Assembly (NCBI GenBank): GCA_964528845.1
Contig: CAZGVE010000008.1
Location: 1 to 64,000, forward strand
Source: FEN-1191 sp964528845
GTDB lineage: Bacteria > Pseudomonadota > Gammaproteobacteria > Steroidobacterales > Steroidobacteraceae
Direction of reading: 5' to 3'
Length of the DNA: 64,000 nt
Shown: piece after piece, positions 41,734 to 50,903 of the stretch
Layout: every line of letters starts with the position of its first letter
Numbering within the stretch: position 1 is the stretch's first letter
Position numbers and translations under genes: made by a program
The notes under the pieces: model-generated
Seen by the model: the letters and a program-made list of their open reading frames with translations, nothing else
What the model was told of the DNA's origin: nothing
The model's database searches: none

Positions 41734-43332
41734 ATGAAGTTCAAACGCAAGCGGCCCCTGGGGCTCAACGAACCGCTCCGCCACCCCGACCACCGGCGGC
41801 CGGTCACTCGGCGCGAGTTCCTCGCGCAGGGCTTCAGGGGCGCGACGGCCACCGTCGCGGGACTGTCGGTCTACAGCCTGTTCGCCGATCCGCGCGCCGC
41901 GCGCGCTGCGCTGGCCCCTGACATTCAGGCCCTCGCCACTGGTGCACCGTGCTTCCTGCAGGGCAAGGCCGGCATGATCCCGTTCATCTGCTTCGACCTC
42001 GCCGGCGGCGGCAACATCGCCGGCTCGAACGTACTGGTCGGCGGCCCCGGCGGGCAGCTCGATTTCCTGTCCACCGCGGGCTACAGCCGCCTCGGGCTGC
42101 CGGGCAACATGCTGCCCAACAATTCGGTCGGCGCCGGCAACTTCGTCGACCAGTCACTCGGGGTCGCGTTTCACAGCGACAGTGCGTATCTGCGCGGCAT
42201 CAAGCAACGCGTGGCGGCATCCACGGCGGCCAACGTGAACGGAGCGGTCTTTCCGGAGCTGAGCCAGAACGATACCGGCAACAACCAGATGAATCCGATG
42301 TACGGCATCTATTCGTCCGGGTTCGGCGTGCTCACGCCCAGTCGTGGCAATTCCGGCTCGCTGCTGCCGCTGATCGGCACCCAGAGCACGACTTCGGGCG
42401 GCAATTCGATGGCGCCGTCCTACATGATCGATCCGACCGTTCCGCCGACCAAGGTCGCGAAGGCCTCGGACGTGACCGGGCTGGTGAGCACCGGTCAGCT
42501 GGTGGGCCTGCTCAGCCAGAATGATGCGGTGTCGGTGCTCGAGTCCGTCGAGCGCATCAGCCGCAAGAAGCTCGATGCCGTCAACACGCTATTGGGGCCG
42601 TCGCAGGACGCGGTCGCGAAGGATCTGGTGCAGTGCGGATACGTGAGCGCCGCGAACCAGGTGGACCAGTTCGGCAACGCGAGCGCGACGCTCAATCCGG
42701 ACCTCGATCCGCAGATCGTCGGCAGCGCGGGTATTTTCAGTACTGCCGAGTACCAGTCCGACTCGAATTTCCGCGCCACCGCCGCCGTCATGAAAATGGT
42801 GGTCAACGGCTATGCCGCTGCCGGCACCGTCGAGATGGGTGGTTTCGATTACCACACCGGCGACCGCTCAACCGGTGAGATGCGCGACCTGGAGGCCGGC
42901 CAGTGCATCGGCGCCTGCCTCGAGTATGCCGCGCGCATGGGTCAGCCGCTGATGATCTACGTGTTCACGGACGGCTCGGTGGTCAGCAGCGGCATGGTCG
43001 ACAACTCGGTCGGTGGCCGTGGCAAGGGCGTGTGGACTTCCGACAATGAGTCCACCGCAGCGACCTTCTTCCTGGTCTACAACCCGACCGGCCGCCCGGT
43101 CGCGGTCACGAACCAGATCGGTGCCTACACCAGCAACGGTAACGTCGATTCGACTTCGAGCCCCGGCGCGAATGCCGTGAACCTGCTGACCGAGATGGTG
43201 GTGCTCAACTACATGGCATTGCACGGCTCGGCCGGCGCGTTTCAGGCCCTGCAGTGGGCCGGCGGCGTCGGCACCGGCCTTGGCAGCTCGAGCGGCTACG
43301 ACAAGCTGATCGCGTTGAATCCGATCCGCTAG
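41734..43332 (+). CDS. Tat-exported DUF1501-like protein
   Basis: 532 residues from the ATG at 41734. The N-terminus has VTRREFLAQGFRG, a twin-arginine signal, then a hydrophobic stretch. The rest has IPFICFDLAGGGNIAGSNVLVGGPGGQLDFLS, GVAFHSDSAYLRGIKQR and TAAVMKMVVNGYAAAGTVEMGGFDYHTGDRS. It resembles the exported DUF1501-type proteins that travel with CxxCH proteins; I recognise the pattern but not a precise function. Third gene of the CxxCH run (23 bases after the LamG gene). A strong hairpin follows its stop. Confidence 0.72.
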   Translation: MKFKRKRPLGLNEPLRHPDHRRPVTRREFLAQGFRGATATVAGLSVYSLFADPRAARAALAPDIQALATGAPCFLQGKAGMIPFICFDLAGGGNIAGSNVLVGGPGGQLDFLSTAGYSRLGLPGNMLPNNSVGAGNFVDQSLGVAFHSDSAYLRGIKQRVAASTAANVNGAVFPELSQNDTGNNQMNPMYGIYSSGFGVLTPSRGNSGSLLPLIGTQSTTSGGNSMAPSYMIDPTVPPTKVAKASDVTGLVSTGQLVGLLSQNDAVSVLESVERISRKKLDAVNTLLGPSQDAVAKDLVQCGYVSAANQVDQFGNASATLNPDLDPQIVGSAGIFSTAEYQSDSNFRATAAVMKMVVNGYAAAGTVEMGGFDYHTGDRSTGEMRDLEAGQCIGACLEYAARMGQPLMIYVFTDGSVVSSGMVDNSVGGRGKGVWTSDNESTAATFFLVYNPTGRPVAVTNQIGAYTSNGNVDSTSSPGANAVNLLTEMVVLNYMALHGSAGAFQALQWAGGVGTGLGSSSGYDKLIALNPIR

Positions 43333-43374
43333 CCCGGCCGCGATTCTCCACGAGGCCACTTCCCAGCTTGCGCT

Positions 43375-43408
43375 TCGGCAGCTGTCGGCTCATGCCGACA
43401 GCTGCCGA
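43375..43408 (+). terminator. perfect 15-bp hairpin after the Tat-exported gene
   Basis: Arms 43375-43389 and 43394-43408 pair perfectly around the loop TCAT. It lies 43 bases after the stop of the Tat-exported protein and before the TlpA-like gene at 43588. No T-run follows, so it could be a Rho-assisted end or an mRNA 3'-stabiliser that separates expression of the c-heme genes from the downstream machine. Confidence 0.7.
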
Positions 43409-43587
43409 GATGCGTTCCGATCGGCCATAGTGGCTGCACGTTCCCACGCCGCTGCTGTCGACAGGATCTCAAGCGACACGGGGCGGATTGACGGATAATG
43501 TCAAATCGTCGCGCAGCCCGACGCCACCCTCCGGCTGGCCGGAAGACTCCGCGACCCATTGTTTCAAACCCTTAAGAGCAGCAGCGA

Positions 43588-44115
43588 GTGCGGTGGATAC
43601 GACGGGCAATGTGGGTACTGTGGCTGGTCGCCGACGCTGGCATCCTGCCCGGCGCCGCCGCACGTGCCGCGACGCCGCAGCCGGTGGACGCTCCGGCACC
43701 CGATTTCACGCTGCCGGCCTTCATCGGCGCCAACGTACGGCTGTCTGAATACCGCGGCCAGCCCGTCATCCTGTCGTTCTGGAGCAGCCGCTGCGGCACC
43801 TGCGCGCCGGCCCTCACGGCACTGGACCGGCTGTTCGGAACCTACCGCTCTTCCGGCCTCGTGGTGCTCGGTATCAGCGTCGATGACGATTCCCAGCGCG
43901 CGCGTGACTACGCGCGTGCGCACGTCACGGCATTTCCGCTGCTGCTCGATCAAGCTAAGAGTGTGAGCCGAAGCTATGGCATCGACCGCCTGCCAACTAC
44001 CGTGCTGATCGACCGCGCGGGCGTGGTGCGCTACCTGCACCGGGAGTTCCGTACCAACGATCCGTCCTACGTCGCGCAGATCCGCGCCTTGCTCGATGAC
44101 GACGGGCACCCCTGA
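43588..44115 (+). CDS. TlpA-like thioredoxin (second copy)
   Basis: 175 residues from a GTG at 43588 (an ATG at 43609 is the alternative; no clear Shine-Dalgarno). Short signal region, then a TlpA/AhpC-like domain: PAPDFTLPAFIGANVRLSEYRGQ, active site SRCGTCAPAL (CGTC rather than the CGPC of the copy at 32920), and RLPTTVLIDRAGVVRYLH (cis-Pro). Periplasmic thiol-disulfide exchange is expected. It begins the TPR-ExbB operon and lies between it and the c-heme genes. Confidence 0.88.
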   Translation: MRWIRRAMWVLWLVADAGILPGAAARAATPQPVDAPAPDFTLPAFIGANVRLSEYRGQPVILSFWSSRCGTCAPALTALDRLFGTYRSSGLVVLGISVDDDSQRARDYARAHVTAFPLLLDQAKSVSRSYGIDRLPTTVLIDRAGVVRYLHREFRTNDPSYVAQIRALLDDDGHP

Positions 44116-44143
44116 AATCCTCCAGATCAAGAACTTTAGCCTC

Positions 44144-44872
44144 ATGAAAACAATGGCTTGGTATCGATTTCGTGCGCCAGTCCTGGCGCTGACACTGACA
44201 CTGCTCGGCGTCCCGGCTCTGCACGCGGCGGACGCCCCCGCGGGCCCCGCGACGGCGGCCGGCGCGCCCACGCCAGCGGCCACGGCGCCATCCGACGGGC
44301 CCGGTCCTGCAGCGGGACCGGGCATGCCCGCCGCCCCAGCGGCTGGTGCGGGTGCGGCGGGCGCCGCCGATGCGGGCGCGGCAGCAGGGGCCAGCGCTCC
44401 GGCCGCTGCCGGCGAGCCGGCCGGCACGCGCTCGCTCGACGAGCAGGTGCAGGACCTGAAGAAGGACGTCGTCGACCTGAACAAGGACCTGTTCGTGCTC
44501 GAGGAGGAACTGCTGTTTCCGGCCAATACGCAGGTTGCCGTGTTCGTCTCCGTCGACGTGGGCGACTTCTTCGCGCTCGATTCGATCACGCTCAAGGTGG
44601 ACAACCGCGAGGTCAAGGATTACCTGTACACGCCACGCGAAGTCGCGGCATTGCTCAAGGGTGGCGTGCAGCAGCTGTACGTCGGCAACCTGAAGGCCGG
44701 GCAGCACGAACTGGTCGCATTCTTCAACGGCAAGGGTCCGAATGAACGCAATTACCGGCGCGCGGCGACGTTGAAGTTCGAGAAAGGCGTCGGTGCCAAG
44801 TATCTCGAACTGAAGATCACCGACCGCGCCCGTGCGCAGCAGCCGGAATTCGAAATCAAGGACTGGGAATAG
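44144..44872 (+). CDS. exported protein with Ala/Pro-rich linker and coiled-coil segment
   Basis: 242 residues from the ATG at 44144. Signal peptide ends near LHAAD. Residues about 25-90 are low-complexity Ala/Pro/Gly. A short coiled-coil follows (DEQVQDLKKDVVDLNKDLFVLEE), then a beta-rich domain (about 120-242: NTQVAVFVSVDVGDFFALDSITLKVDNREV, QLYVGNLKAGQHELVAFF). I do not recognise a named family. The position, 7 bases ahead of the first TPR gene and in front of ExbB/ExbD genes, suggests a periplasmic part of that machine. Confidence 0.72.
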   Translation: MKTMAWYRFRAPVLALTLTLLGVPALHAADAPAGPATAAGAPTPAATAPSDGPGPAAGPGMPAAPAAGAGAAGAADAGAAAGASAPAAAGEPAGTRSLDEQVQDLKKDVVDLNKDLFVLEEELLFPANTQVAVFVSVDVGDFFALDSITLKVDNREVKDYLYTPREVAALLKGGVQQLYVGNLKAGQHELVAFFNGKGPNERNYRRAATLKFEKGVGAKYLELKITDRARAQQPEFEIKDWE

Positions 44873-44879
44873 TCGACGC

Positions 44880-46865
44880 ATGAGCCGGGGCCGCCACCCA
44901 TTGCGCCTGCCCGCCATCGCCGCGTTCGCCGCGGCCTGCATCGTGGCGGCAGTCGCGCCGGCGCAGGCGGCGCGCCGGCCACGCGACCAGTTGCCCACCG
45001 TCCGCGTGCAGGACCTGTACTACGGCGACGTGCTGTTCTATTTCTATCAGGGCAACGAACTCGAGGCGCTCACGCGCCTCGAGGCCTACACGCAATGGCA
45101 GCGCATGCCGCACAACGCCAGTGATGCGGAGCTGCTCGCCGGCGGACTCTACCTCTCGCTCGGCATGCACAATGAAGCGGGACGGCGCTTCGAGCGGCTG
45201 CTGACCGACCGGATTCCCCCACTGCTGCGCAACCGCGCCTGGTACTACCTCGCCCGGATCTGGTATGACCGCGGCTACTACGATCGGGCCGAGCTGGCGC
45301 TCGGGCGGATCCAGGGCACGCTGCCCGCGGAGCAGGAAGCCGAACGGATGCACCTGCTGGTCAACGTACTGATGCACCAGCAGCGCTTCGATGAAGTTAT
45401 TGCGCGCTCCCAGCAGTGGCGTGGCGCACCGGACTGGATGGCGTATACGCGCTTCAATCTCGGCGTCGCACTGGTGCGAGCCGGCCGGCTCGCCGATGCG
45501 GATCCGATGCTGACCGCAGTCGGCACGCTCAACACCCGGGACGAGGAGCTGCTGAACCTGCGCGACAAGGCCAACCTCGCGCTCGGCTTCGCGCACCTGC
45601 AGGCAGGACAGAACCAGCAGGCGCTCGCGCCGCTCGAGCGCGTCCGGCTCGACGGACCGTACTCGAGCCGCGCGCTGCTCGGTGACGGCTGGGCCCATGC
45701 GCAGCTCGGCGACTTTCGCGCCGCGCTCCGGCCCTGGCTCGCACTGCATGATCGCAGCCTGCTCGACGCAGCGGTGCAGGAGTCATTCCTGGCGGTGCCG
45801 TTCGCGTACTCCAAGCTCGAGGCGAACGGCCAGGCGGCCGATGCCTATGAGAGCGCGCTGAAATCCTTCGCGGGCGAATCCGACGCGCTCGACACCGCGA
45901 TCGGCCACATCCGGGACGGCCATGTCCTCGATGAGCTGCTCGGCGAGGACAAGGACGGACGCCACGGCTGGTTCTGGCAGCTGCAGGCGCCGCCGGACGT
46001 GCCGGAGTCGCAGTACCTGTACTCGATCCTGGCGGACAATGATTTTCAGGAAGGATTGAAGAACTATCGCGATCTCGCGTTCATGCGCACCAGGCTTGAT
46101 AGCTGGGATGACAGCATGGAGGCGTTTGCGGCGATGATCGACACGCGGGAGCGTGCCTACGCCGAACGCTTGCCGCGGACCGACGCGCTGCTGGCCACCG
46201 ATGCGCCGGCCCATCTGCGCGCGACCCGCGCCGAGATGGAGTCACGGCTCAACGCCATCGAAACTGGCGACGACGTGGCGGCGCTCGGCAGTCCCACCGA
46301 GCGCGAGCAGTGGGCGCGCGTGACGCGGCTCGCAGAGCAGCTCGAGGCGCTGCCGCCCAGTCTCGAGCGCGAGGAAGCGGCCGATAAGCTGCGGTTGATC
46401 CGGGGGGCTCTGTACTGGCGCCTGGATGCCCAGTTCAAGACCCGCAGCTACGCGCAGCACCATGCGCTGCACGAGATCGACGTGGCACTCAATGAACTTC
46501 AGAATCGCTGGGCGCGCGTGCAGCGCGCGCGCGCGACCGTGCCGTCGAACAATGGCGAATTCGCGGCTCGCATCGCCGCGCTGAGCGCGCGTATCCAGGC
46601 GCTGCACGATCGCCTCGCTGACGGCTCGAGGCAGCAGGGGGCCTTTCTCGAAGGGCTGGCCGTCTCCGAACTGCAGGCGCAGAAGGACCGGCTGGCAGCC
46701 TATTCGGTGCAGGCGCGCTTCCAGCTGGCCGACATCTATGATCGTGCATCCGACAAGAGTGATGCCGGCAGCGCCTCGCCCCCGGCCGTGGCGCCGGCCG
46801 TGGCGCCGGCCGTTGCGCCGGATGCGGCGCCGGATGCTCCCGCCCCCGTGCAGGCACCACCATGA
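44880..46865 (+). CDS. large exported TPR protein
   Basis: 661 residues. Signal peptide (to about 31), then tetratricopeptide-like helices through about residue 400 (YFYQGNELEALTRLEAY, GGLYLSLGMHNEAGRRFERLL, YLARIWYDRGYYDRAELAL, ALGFAHLQAGQNQQALAPLERV) and a charged helical C-terminal half. It ends in tandem APAVAP repeats (12-bp DNA repeats at 46785-46832). Probably a periplasmic or membrane-facing scaffold that joins the ExbB/ExbD motor to other parts. It overlaps the next TPR gene by ATGA. Confidence 0.82.
   Translation: MSRGRHPLRLPAIAAFAAACIVAAVAPAQAARRPRDQLPTVRVQDLYYGDVLFYFYQGNELEALTRLEAYTQWQRMPHNASDAELLAGGLYLSLGMHNEAGRRFERLLTDRIPPLLRNRAWYYLARIWYDRGYYDRAELALGRIQGTLPAEQEAERMHLLVNVLMHQQRFDEVIARSQQWRGAPDWMAYTRFNLGVALVRAGRLADADPMLTAVGTLNTRDEELLNLRDKANLALGFAHLQAGQNQQALAPLERVRLDGPYSSRALLGDGWAHAQLGDFRAALRPWLALHDRSLLDAAVQESFLAVPFAYSKLEANGQAADAYESALKSFAGESDALDTAIGHIRDGHVLDELLGEDKDGRHGWFWQLQAPPDVPESQYLYSILADNDFQEGLKNYRDLAFMRTRLDSWDDSMEAFAAMIDTRERAYAERLPRTDALLATDAPAHLRATRAEMESRLNAIETGDDVAALGSPTEREQWARVTRLAEQLEALPPSLEREEAADKLRLIRGALYWRLDAQFKTRSYAQHHALHEIDVALNELQNRWARVQRARATVPSNNGEFAARIAALSARIQALHDRLADGSRQQGAFLEGLAVSELQAQKDRLAAYSVQARFQLADIYDRASDKSDAGSASPPAVAPAVAPAVAPDAAPDAPAPVQAPP
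46785..46832 (+). repeat. four 12-bp tandem coding repeats
   Basis: Units 46785-46796, 46797-46808 and 46809-46820 (GCCGTGGCGCCG with one change in the third), and a diverged fourth (46821-46832), encode AVAP/DAAP repeats at the C-terminus of the TPR protein. In-frame, so copy number may vary without frameshift. Confidence 0.8.
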
Positions 46866-49800
46866 ATCGCGCGGCCAGTCTCGCGTTACTGCTGCTTGCC
46901 GCGACTCCGTTCGCATGGGCGAAAAAGCCACCGAAGCCGGCCGCGACGATCGCTGACCTTGCCCGCTCCCCGGTCGACGTGCAGCCCTCAGCCGTACCGA
47001 AAGGCAGCGCGTCGCGGGCGATGGACAACTACCGCGCCTTTCTGGATCTGCAGAATGCGGATCCGCGGCTGCGGGCCGAGGCATTGCGCCGGCTCGGCGA
47101 TCTGAACCTCGAGTCCGGGGAACTCGAGCGCATGGCCACGGAGGTGTCGCAGATCGACGCGCAGGGCGCGGAGGCGATCAAACTCTACACGACGCTGCTG
47201 AAGGCCTATCCGGACTACGCGCGCAATGACCAGGTGCTCTATCAGCTCGCGCGCGCCTATGAGACCACGGGCCAGTCCGTGCAGGCGCTCGCGACGCTCG
47301 ATGCCATCGTGGCGCGCTTCCCGACCAGCCGCGATATCGGCGAAGTGCAGTTCCGCCGCGGCGAACTGCTGTTCTCGGCGCAGCGCTATACCGATGCCCA
47401 GCAGGCCTACGAGGCGGTGCTGGCACGCGGCCGCGACGGCTCGGCCTTCTACGCGCAGAGCCTCTACAAGCATGGCTGGTCGCTGTTCAAGCGCGGGCTC
47501 AACGAAGACAGCCTCGGCTCCTTTGCCGACCTGCTGGACCTGCGGCTGATCGATGCGCGCAATCCGGCGCTGGAGCGCGACTGGGACTCGCTCGGCCGGG
47601 CCGACCGCGAGCTCGCGCAGGATACCTTGCGCGTCATGAGCATCACCTTTTCCTACCTGGACGGCGCCAAGTCGCTCGACGAATTCACGAGCCGCCGGGG
47701 CCGTATACCCTACGCCTGGCTGCTGTACTCGCGGCTGGGAGACCTGTACGTGGAGAAGCAGCGCTACCAGGACGCCGCGTCGACGTATCGTGCATTCGTG
47801 GGCCGCGATCCGGTCGACGTGCACGCGCCGACGCTGTCGATGGCCGCCATCGAGGCCTACCGCAAGGGCGGATTTGCCGACCTGATGCTGCAGGGCAAGC
47901 TCGAGTACGTGCAGCGCTACGGTTTCGACCAGCCGTTCTGGAGCGCGCGCGCGCATCGCGACTTTCCAGAGGTGGTCAACGAACTCAAGACCAATCTGAA
48001 GGACGTAGCCCAGTATTACCACTCGCTGGCGCAGAAGAGCAGGAAGCCTGATGACTATGGCGCCGCGGCGCACTGGTATCGCGCCTACCTGCAGAATTTC
48101 CCCGACGATGCGGAATCGGCGGCGACCAACTATCTGCTCGCCGACGCGCTGTTCGAGAGCCACCAGTACCTGGATGCTGCCGGCGAGTACGAACATACGG
48201 CCTACGACTACCCGCGCAACGCGCGTTCCGCGGAGGCCGGCTATGCCGCGCTGGTGTCCTACCAGAAGTACGAGGACGGGCAGACGCCCGAGGCGCGTGC
48301 CACGACCAGGCGCCGCGCGATGGATTCGGGACTGAAGTTTGCCGCCACCTATCCGGAGCATCCTGAGAGTGCCGGCGTGCTCACGCGCGCTGCCCAGGAC
48401 CTCTATGCCGCCGGCGACCAGCCGCGCGCGGCGCAGGCGGCCCAGGCGCTGCTCGCGCGCAGTCCGCCGGTGGACGCGCCCAAACAGCGCATCGGCTGGA
48501 CCCTGCTCGGCCAGGTCGCGTTCAATCAGGCCGACTTCCCGCAGGCCGAGACCGCGTTCGTGCACGCGTTGGCGGCGGCCGGCCCCGCGGATCCGGAACG
48601 AGCAGATATCACAGAGCGCCTCGCCGATGCCGTGTACAAACAGGCGGATGCGAAGCGCAGCGCGGGCGATCAGACGGGAGCCGCCGAGGACTTCCTGCGC
48701 GTCGCCCGGGTCGCGCCTGGCTCGAAGGTTGCCGAGACTGCGCAGTACGACGGCGCCACCGCGTTGATCAATGATCACCAGTGGGACCGTGCGATCCAGG
48801 TTCTCGAGGCCTATCGGCGTGATTACCCGCAGGGGCAGTACCGCTCGCAGGTGGGACCGAAGCTCGCGGTCGCCTACGTCGAGGCCGGCCGCGGCGCCCA
48901 GGCTGCCGCGGAATTCGAGCGCATCGCCGCGAATCCGCAGGAAGACCGCGCAGTGGTGCACGAGGCGATTTCGCGGGCCGCCGAGCTGTACGCCCAGTCC
49001 GGCAATGCGACGCGCAGCGTGCCGTTGCTCGAGCGCCTGGTGCGCGAGTACCCGACTCCGGTGCCCGATGCGATCGAGGTGCGCTCGCGCCTCGCGGAGC
49101 TCGCGAGCAAGGCGGGAGATCCCGAACGGCTGCGGTACTGGCAGCGCGAGATCGTGGCTGCGGATGCCGGCGCCGGGGCGGCGCGCACCGATCGCACCAA
49201 GTTCCTCGCCGCGCGCGCGCAACTCGCGTTGGCCGAACCGGTGCGCGACGCGTTCCGCGGCGTGCGGCTGGTTGCCCCGCTCAAGCAGAGCCTGATCGCG
49301 AAGAAGAAGGCCATGGAGGCCGCGGTGCAGGCCTACAAGGTCGTGGCCGCGTACGACGTAGCCGAAACCACCACGGCCGCAACCTACGAGACCGCCGAGC
49401 TGTACCGCACGCTGGCTCACGACCTGCTTGCCTCGGAGCGTCCGAAGAAGCTCTCGGCCGAGGAAATCGAACAGTATGACTCGCTGCTCGAAGAGCAGGC
49501 CTATCCATTCGAGGAGCAGTCGATCACGATCCACGAGCTCAACACCAGGCGCGCCGCCGATGGTGTCTACGATGCCTCGGTGAAGAAGAGCTTCGATGCG
49601 CTCGCCGAACTCAAGCCCGCGCGCTATGGCAAGACCGAGCGCGCGGAAGGCTGGATCCCGGTGCTCGTATCCGCCGATCCGGCCCGAGCTCCGACCGCCG
49701 CGGCCATCGAGGATTTCGCCCGCGCCACGCAGTTCGCGCTCGCCGGCCGCGCCACCGACGCCGAGCTTGAGCTCAAGCAGTTCGAATTGCAGCATCCGGG

Positions 49801-50233
49801 TTTTGCCGCCCCGGCCATTGACCTCGGGCTGCTCGCACGTCAGCACGGGGATCTGGCCGGCTCCGAACAGGCCCTGCAGCGTGCCACGATGCAGGATGGC
49901 GATGGAGCCGTCGCCTGGGACGAGCTGGGCCTCACATTGCGCCAGGAAGGCAAATTTGCCGACGCCCGCACAGCCTATATGCGCGCAATCGCACAGAATG
50001 ATGGCTACGCGCCCTCGCATCGTAACCTCGCCGTACTGCTCGACCTGTACCTGGGCGATCCAGTGGCGGCACTGCCCGAAATGGTGCGCTACCAGCAGTT
50101 GTCTGCGGAGGACAAACCGGTGACGACCTGGATTGCCGAATTGCGTGCCCGCACGGGCACCAAGGCGCCCCCGGCTCCCGATGCCGTGACGCCCGCGACC
50201 GCCGCCACGGGCAGCAATGGAGGCCCCACATGA
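46862..50233 (+). CDS. very large exported TPR protein
   Basis: 1123 residues. Signal peptide to about 20. TPR-like helices nearly throughout: DNYRAFLDLQNADPRLRAEALRRLGD, QVLYQLARAYETTGQSVQALA, FRRGELLFSAQRYTDAQQAYEAVL, LLADALFESHQYLDAAGEYEHTAY, DLGLLARQHGDLAGSEQALQ. It ends in a short Ala/Pro tail. It resembles GltD/GltE-type TPR scaffolds of the myxobacterial Glt complex in size and position, though sequence identity was not measured. It overlaps neighbours on both sides by four bases (ATGA), so it is one operon with TPR-1 and the 197-residue gene. Confidence 0.85.
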   Translation: MNRAASLALLLLAATPFAWAKKPPKPAATIADLARSPVDVQPSAVPKGSASRAMDNYRAFLDLQNADPRLRAEALRRLGDLNLESGELERMATEVSQIDAQGAEAIKLYTTLLKAYPDYARNDQVLYQLARAYETTGQSVQALATLDAIVARFPTSRDIGEVQFRRGELLFSAQRYTDAQQAYEAVLARGRDGSAFYAQSLYKHGWSLFKRGLNEDSLGSFADLLDLRLIDARNPALERDWDSLGRADRELAQDTLRVMSITFSYLDGAKSLDEFTSRRGRIPYAWLLYSRLGDLYVEKQRYQDAASTYRAFVGRDPVDVHAPTLSMAAIEAYRKGGFADLMLQGKLEYVQRYGFDQPFWSARAHRDFPEVVNELKTNLKDVAQYYHSLAQKSRKPDDYGAAAHWYRAYLQNFPDDAESAATNYLLADALFESHQYLDAAGEYEHTAYDYPRNARSAEAGYAALVSYQKYEDGQTPEARATTRRRAMDSGLKFAATYPEHPESAGVLTRAAQDLYAAGDQPRAAQAAQALLARSPPVDAPKQRIGWTLLGQVAFNQADFPQAETAFVHALAAAGPADPERADITERLADAVYKQADAKRSAGDQTGAAEDFLRVARVAPGSKVAETAQYDGATALINDHQWDRAIQVLEAYRRDYPQGQYRSQVGPKLAVAYVEAGRGAQAAAEFERIAANPQEDRAVVHEAISRAAELYAQSGNATRSVPLLERLVREYPTPVPDAIEVRSRLAELASKAGDPERLRYWQREIVAADAGAGAARTDRTKFLAARAQLALAEPVRDAFRGVRLVAPLKQSLIAKKKAMEAAVQAYKVVAAYDVAETTTAATYETAELYRTLAHDLLASERPKKLSAEEIEQYDSLLEEQAYPFEEQSITIHELNTRRAADGVYDASVKKSFDALAELKPARYGKTERAEGWIPVLVSADPARAPTAAAIEDFARATQFALAGRATDAELELKQFELQHPGFAAPAIDLGLLARQHGDLAGSEQALQRATMQDGDGAVAWDELGLTLRQEGKFADARTAYMRAIAQNDGYAPSHRNLAVLLDLYLGDPVAALPEMVRYQQLSAEDKPVTTWIAELRARTGTKAPPAPDAVTPATAATGSNGGPT

Positions 50234-50823
50234 CCATCTGGCGCTGCTTCCTGCATTGCACCGGCAGCATGGCCGGCGCCATGGCCGGCACCATGGCCGG
50301 CGCCATGTTGATAGCCGCCGCGCTCGCGCCGATGGCATACGGCGCCGACAGCTCCGGACTCGAGCCGGCGGTCGTGACCTCCAGCAGCGCGCAGGTGCCC
50401 CCGCCCGTGGTCGCGCCAGTCCCGGCCGCGCCCGCGCAGGCCGCGCCAAGCCTGACCACGCCGGTCGCGGGACCCGCCTCGCCCGCCTCACGCGCAGCAC
50501 AGCGCACACCGGGCGCGGGGACTGCTGCCACGCCGGCCCGCGGGCAGGATCGCATCGAACTCGAATCCACCCAGATCAGCGGCAACCGCGAGTTGCCGAA
50601 GGTCATGTATGTCGTACCGTGGAGAAAGCCGGATCTCGGCGACTTCTCCGGACGCCCGCCGAACAGCCTGCTGGATGAGGCGCTCGCGCCGCTCGACCGG
50701 GACGTGTTCCGGCGGCAGAACCGTTATTACGCCTCGCTGGCCACGCAGGCGGTGGCGGCCGGGTCACAGCCTGGGGCCTCCGCGGCGCCTTCGGCCGCCC
50801 CAGTGACTAAGGATGAGAAGTAG
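50230..50823 (+). CDS. exported Ala/Pro-rich protein of unknown function
   Basis: 197 residues. The signal region contains three 12-bp repeats encoding MAGA/MAGT/MAGA (50269-50304), then LIAAALAPMAYGADS. A Pro/Ala-rich region follows (about 50-105). The C-terminal part (about 110-165) has QISGNRELPKVMYVVPWRKPDL and DVFRRQNRYYASL, perhaps a small folded domain. No named family is recognised. It is coupled (ATGA) to the large TPR gene upstream and precedes the ExbB gene by 80 bases. Confidence 0.6.
   Translation: MTIWRCFLHCTGSMAGAMAGTMAGAMLIAAALAPMAYGADSSGLEPAVVTSSSAQVPPPVVAPVPAAPAQAAPSLTTPVAGPASPASRAAQRTPGAGTAATPARGQDRIELESTQISGNRELPKVMYVVPWRKPDLGDFSGRPPNSLLDEALAPLDRDVFRRQNRYYASLATQAVAAGSQPGASAAPSAAPVTKDEK
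50269..50304 (+). repeat. three 12-bp repeats in a signal peptide
   Basis: ATGGCCGGCGCC occurs at 50269-50280 and 50293-50304, with ATGGCCGGCACC at 50281-50292 between them. They encode MAGAMAGTMAGAM, which makes up the signal-peptide hydrophobic core of the 197-residue protein. In-frame copy changes would lengthen or shorten that core. Confidence 0.85.
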
Positions 50824-50903
50824 GTCGTGGCAATGAGCGTTTATGTCACTTTAGTTTGCGAGTATCAGCGATCCAACGGCGCGCAGGCACGGGAGTCAGC
50901 ACG

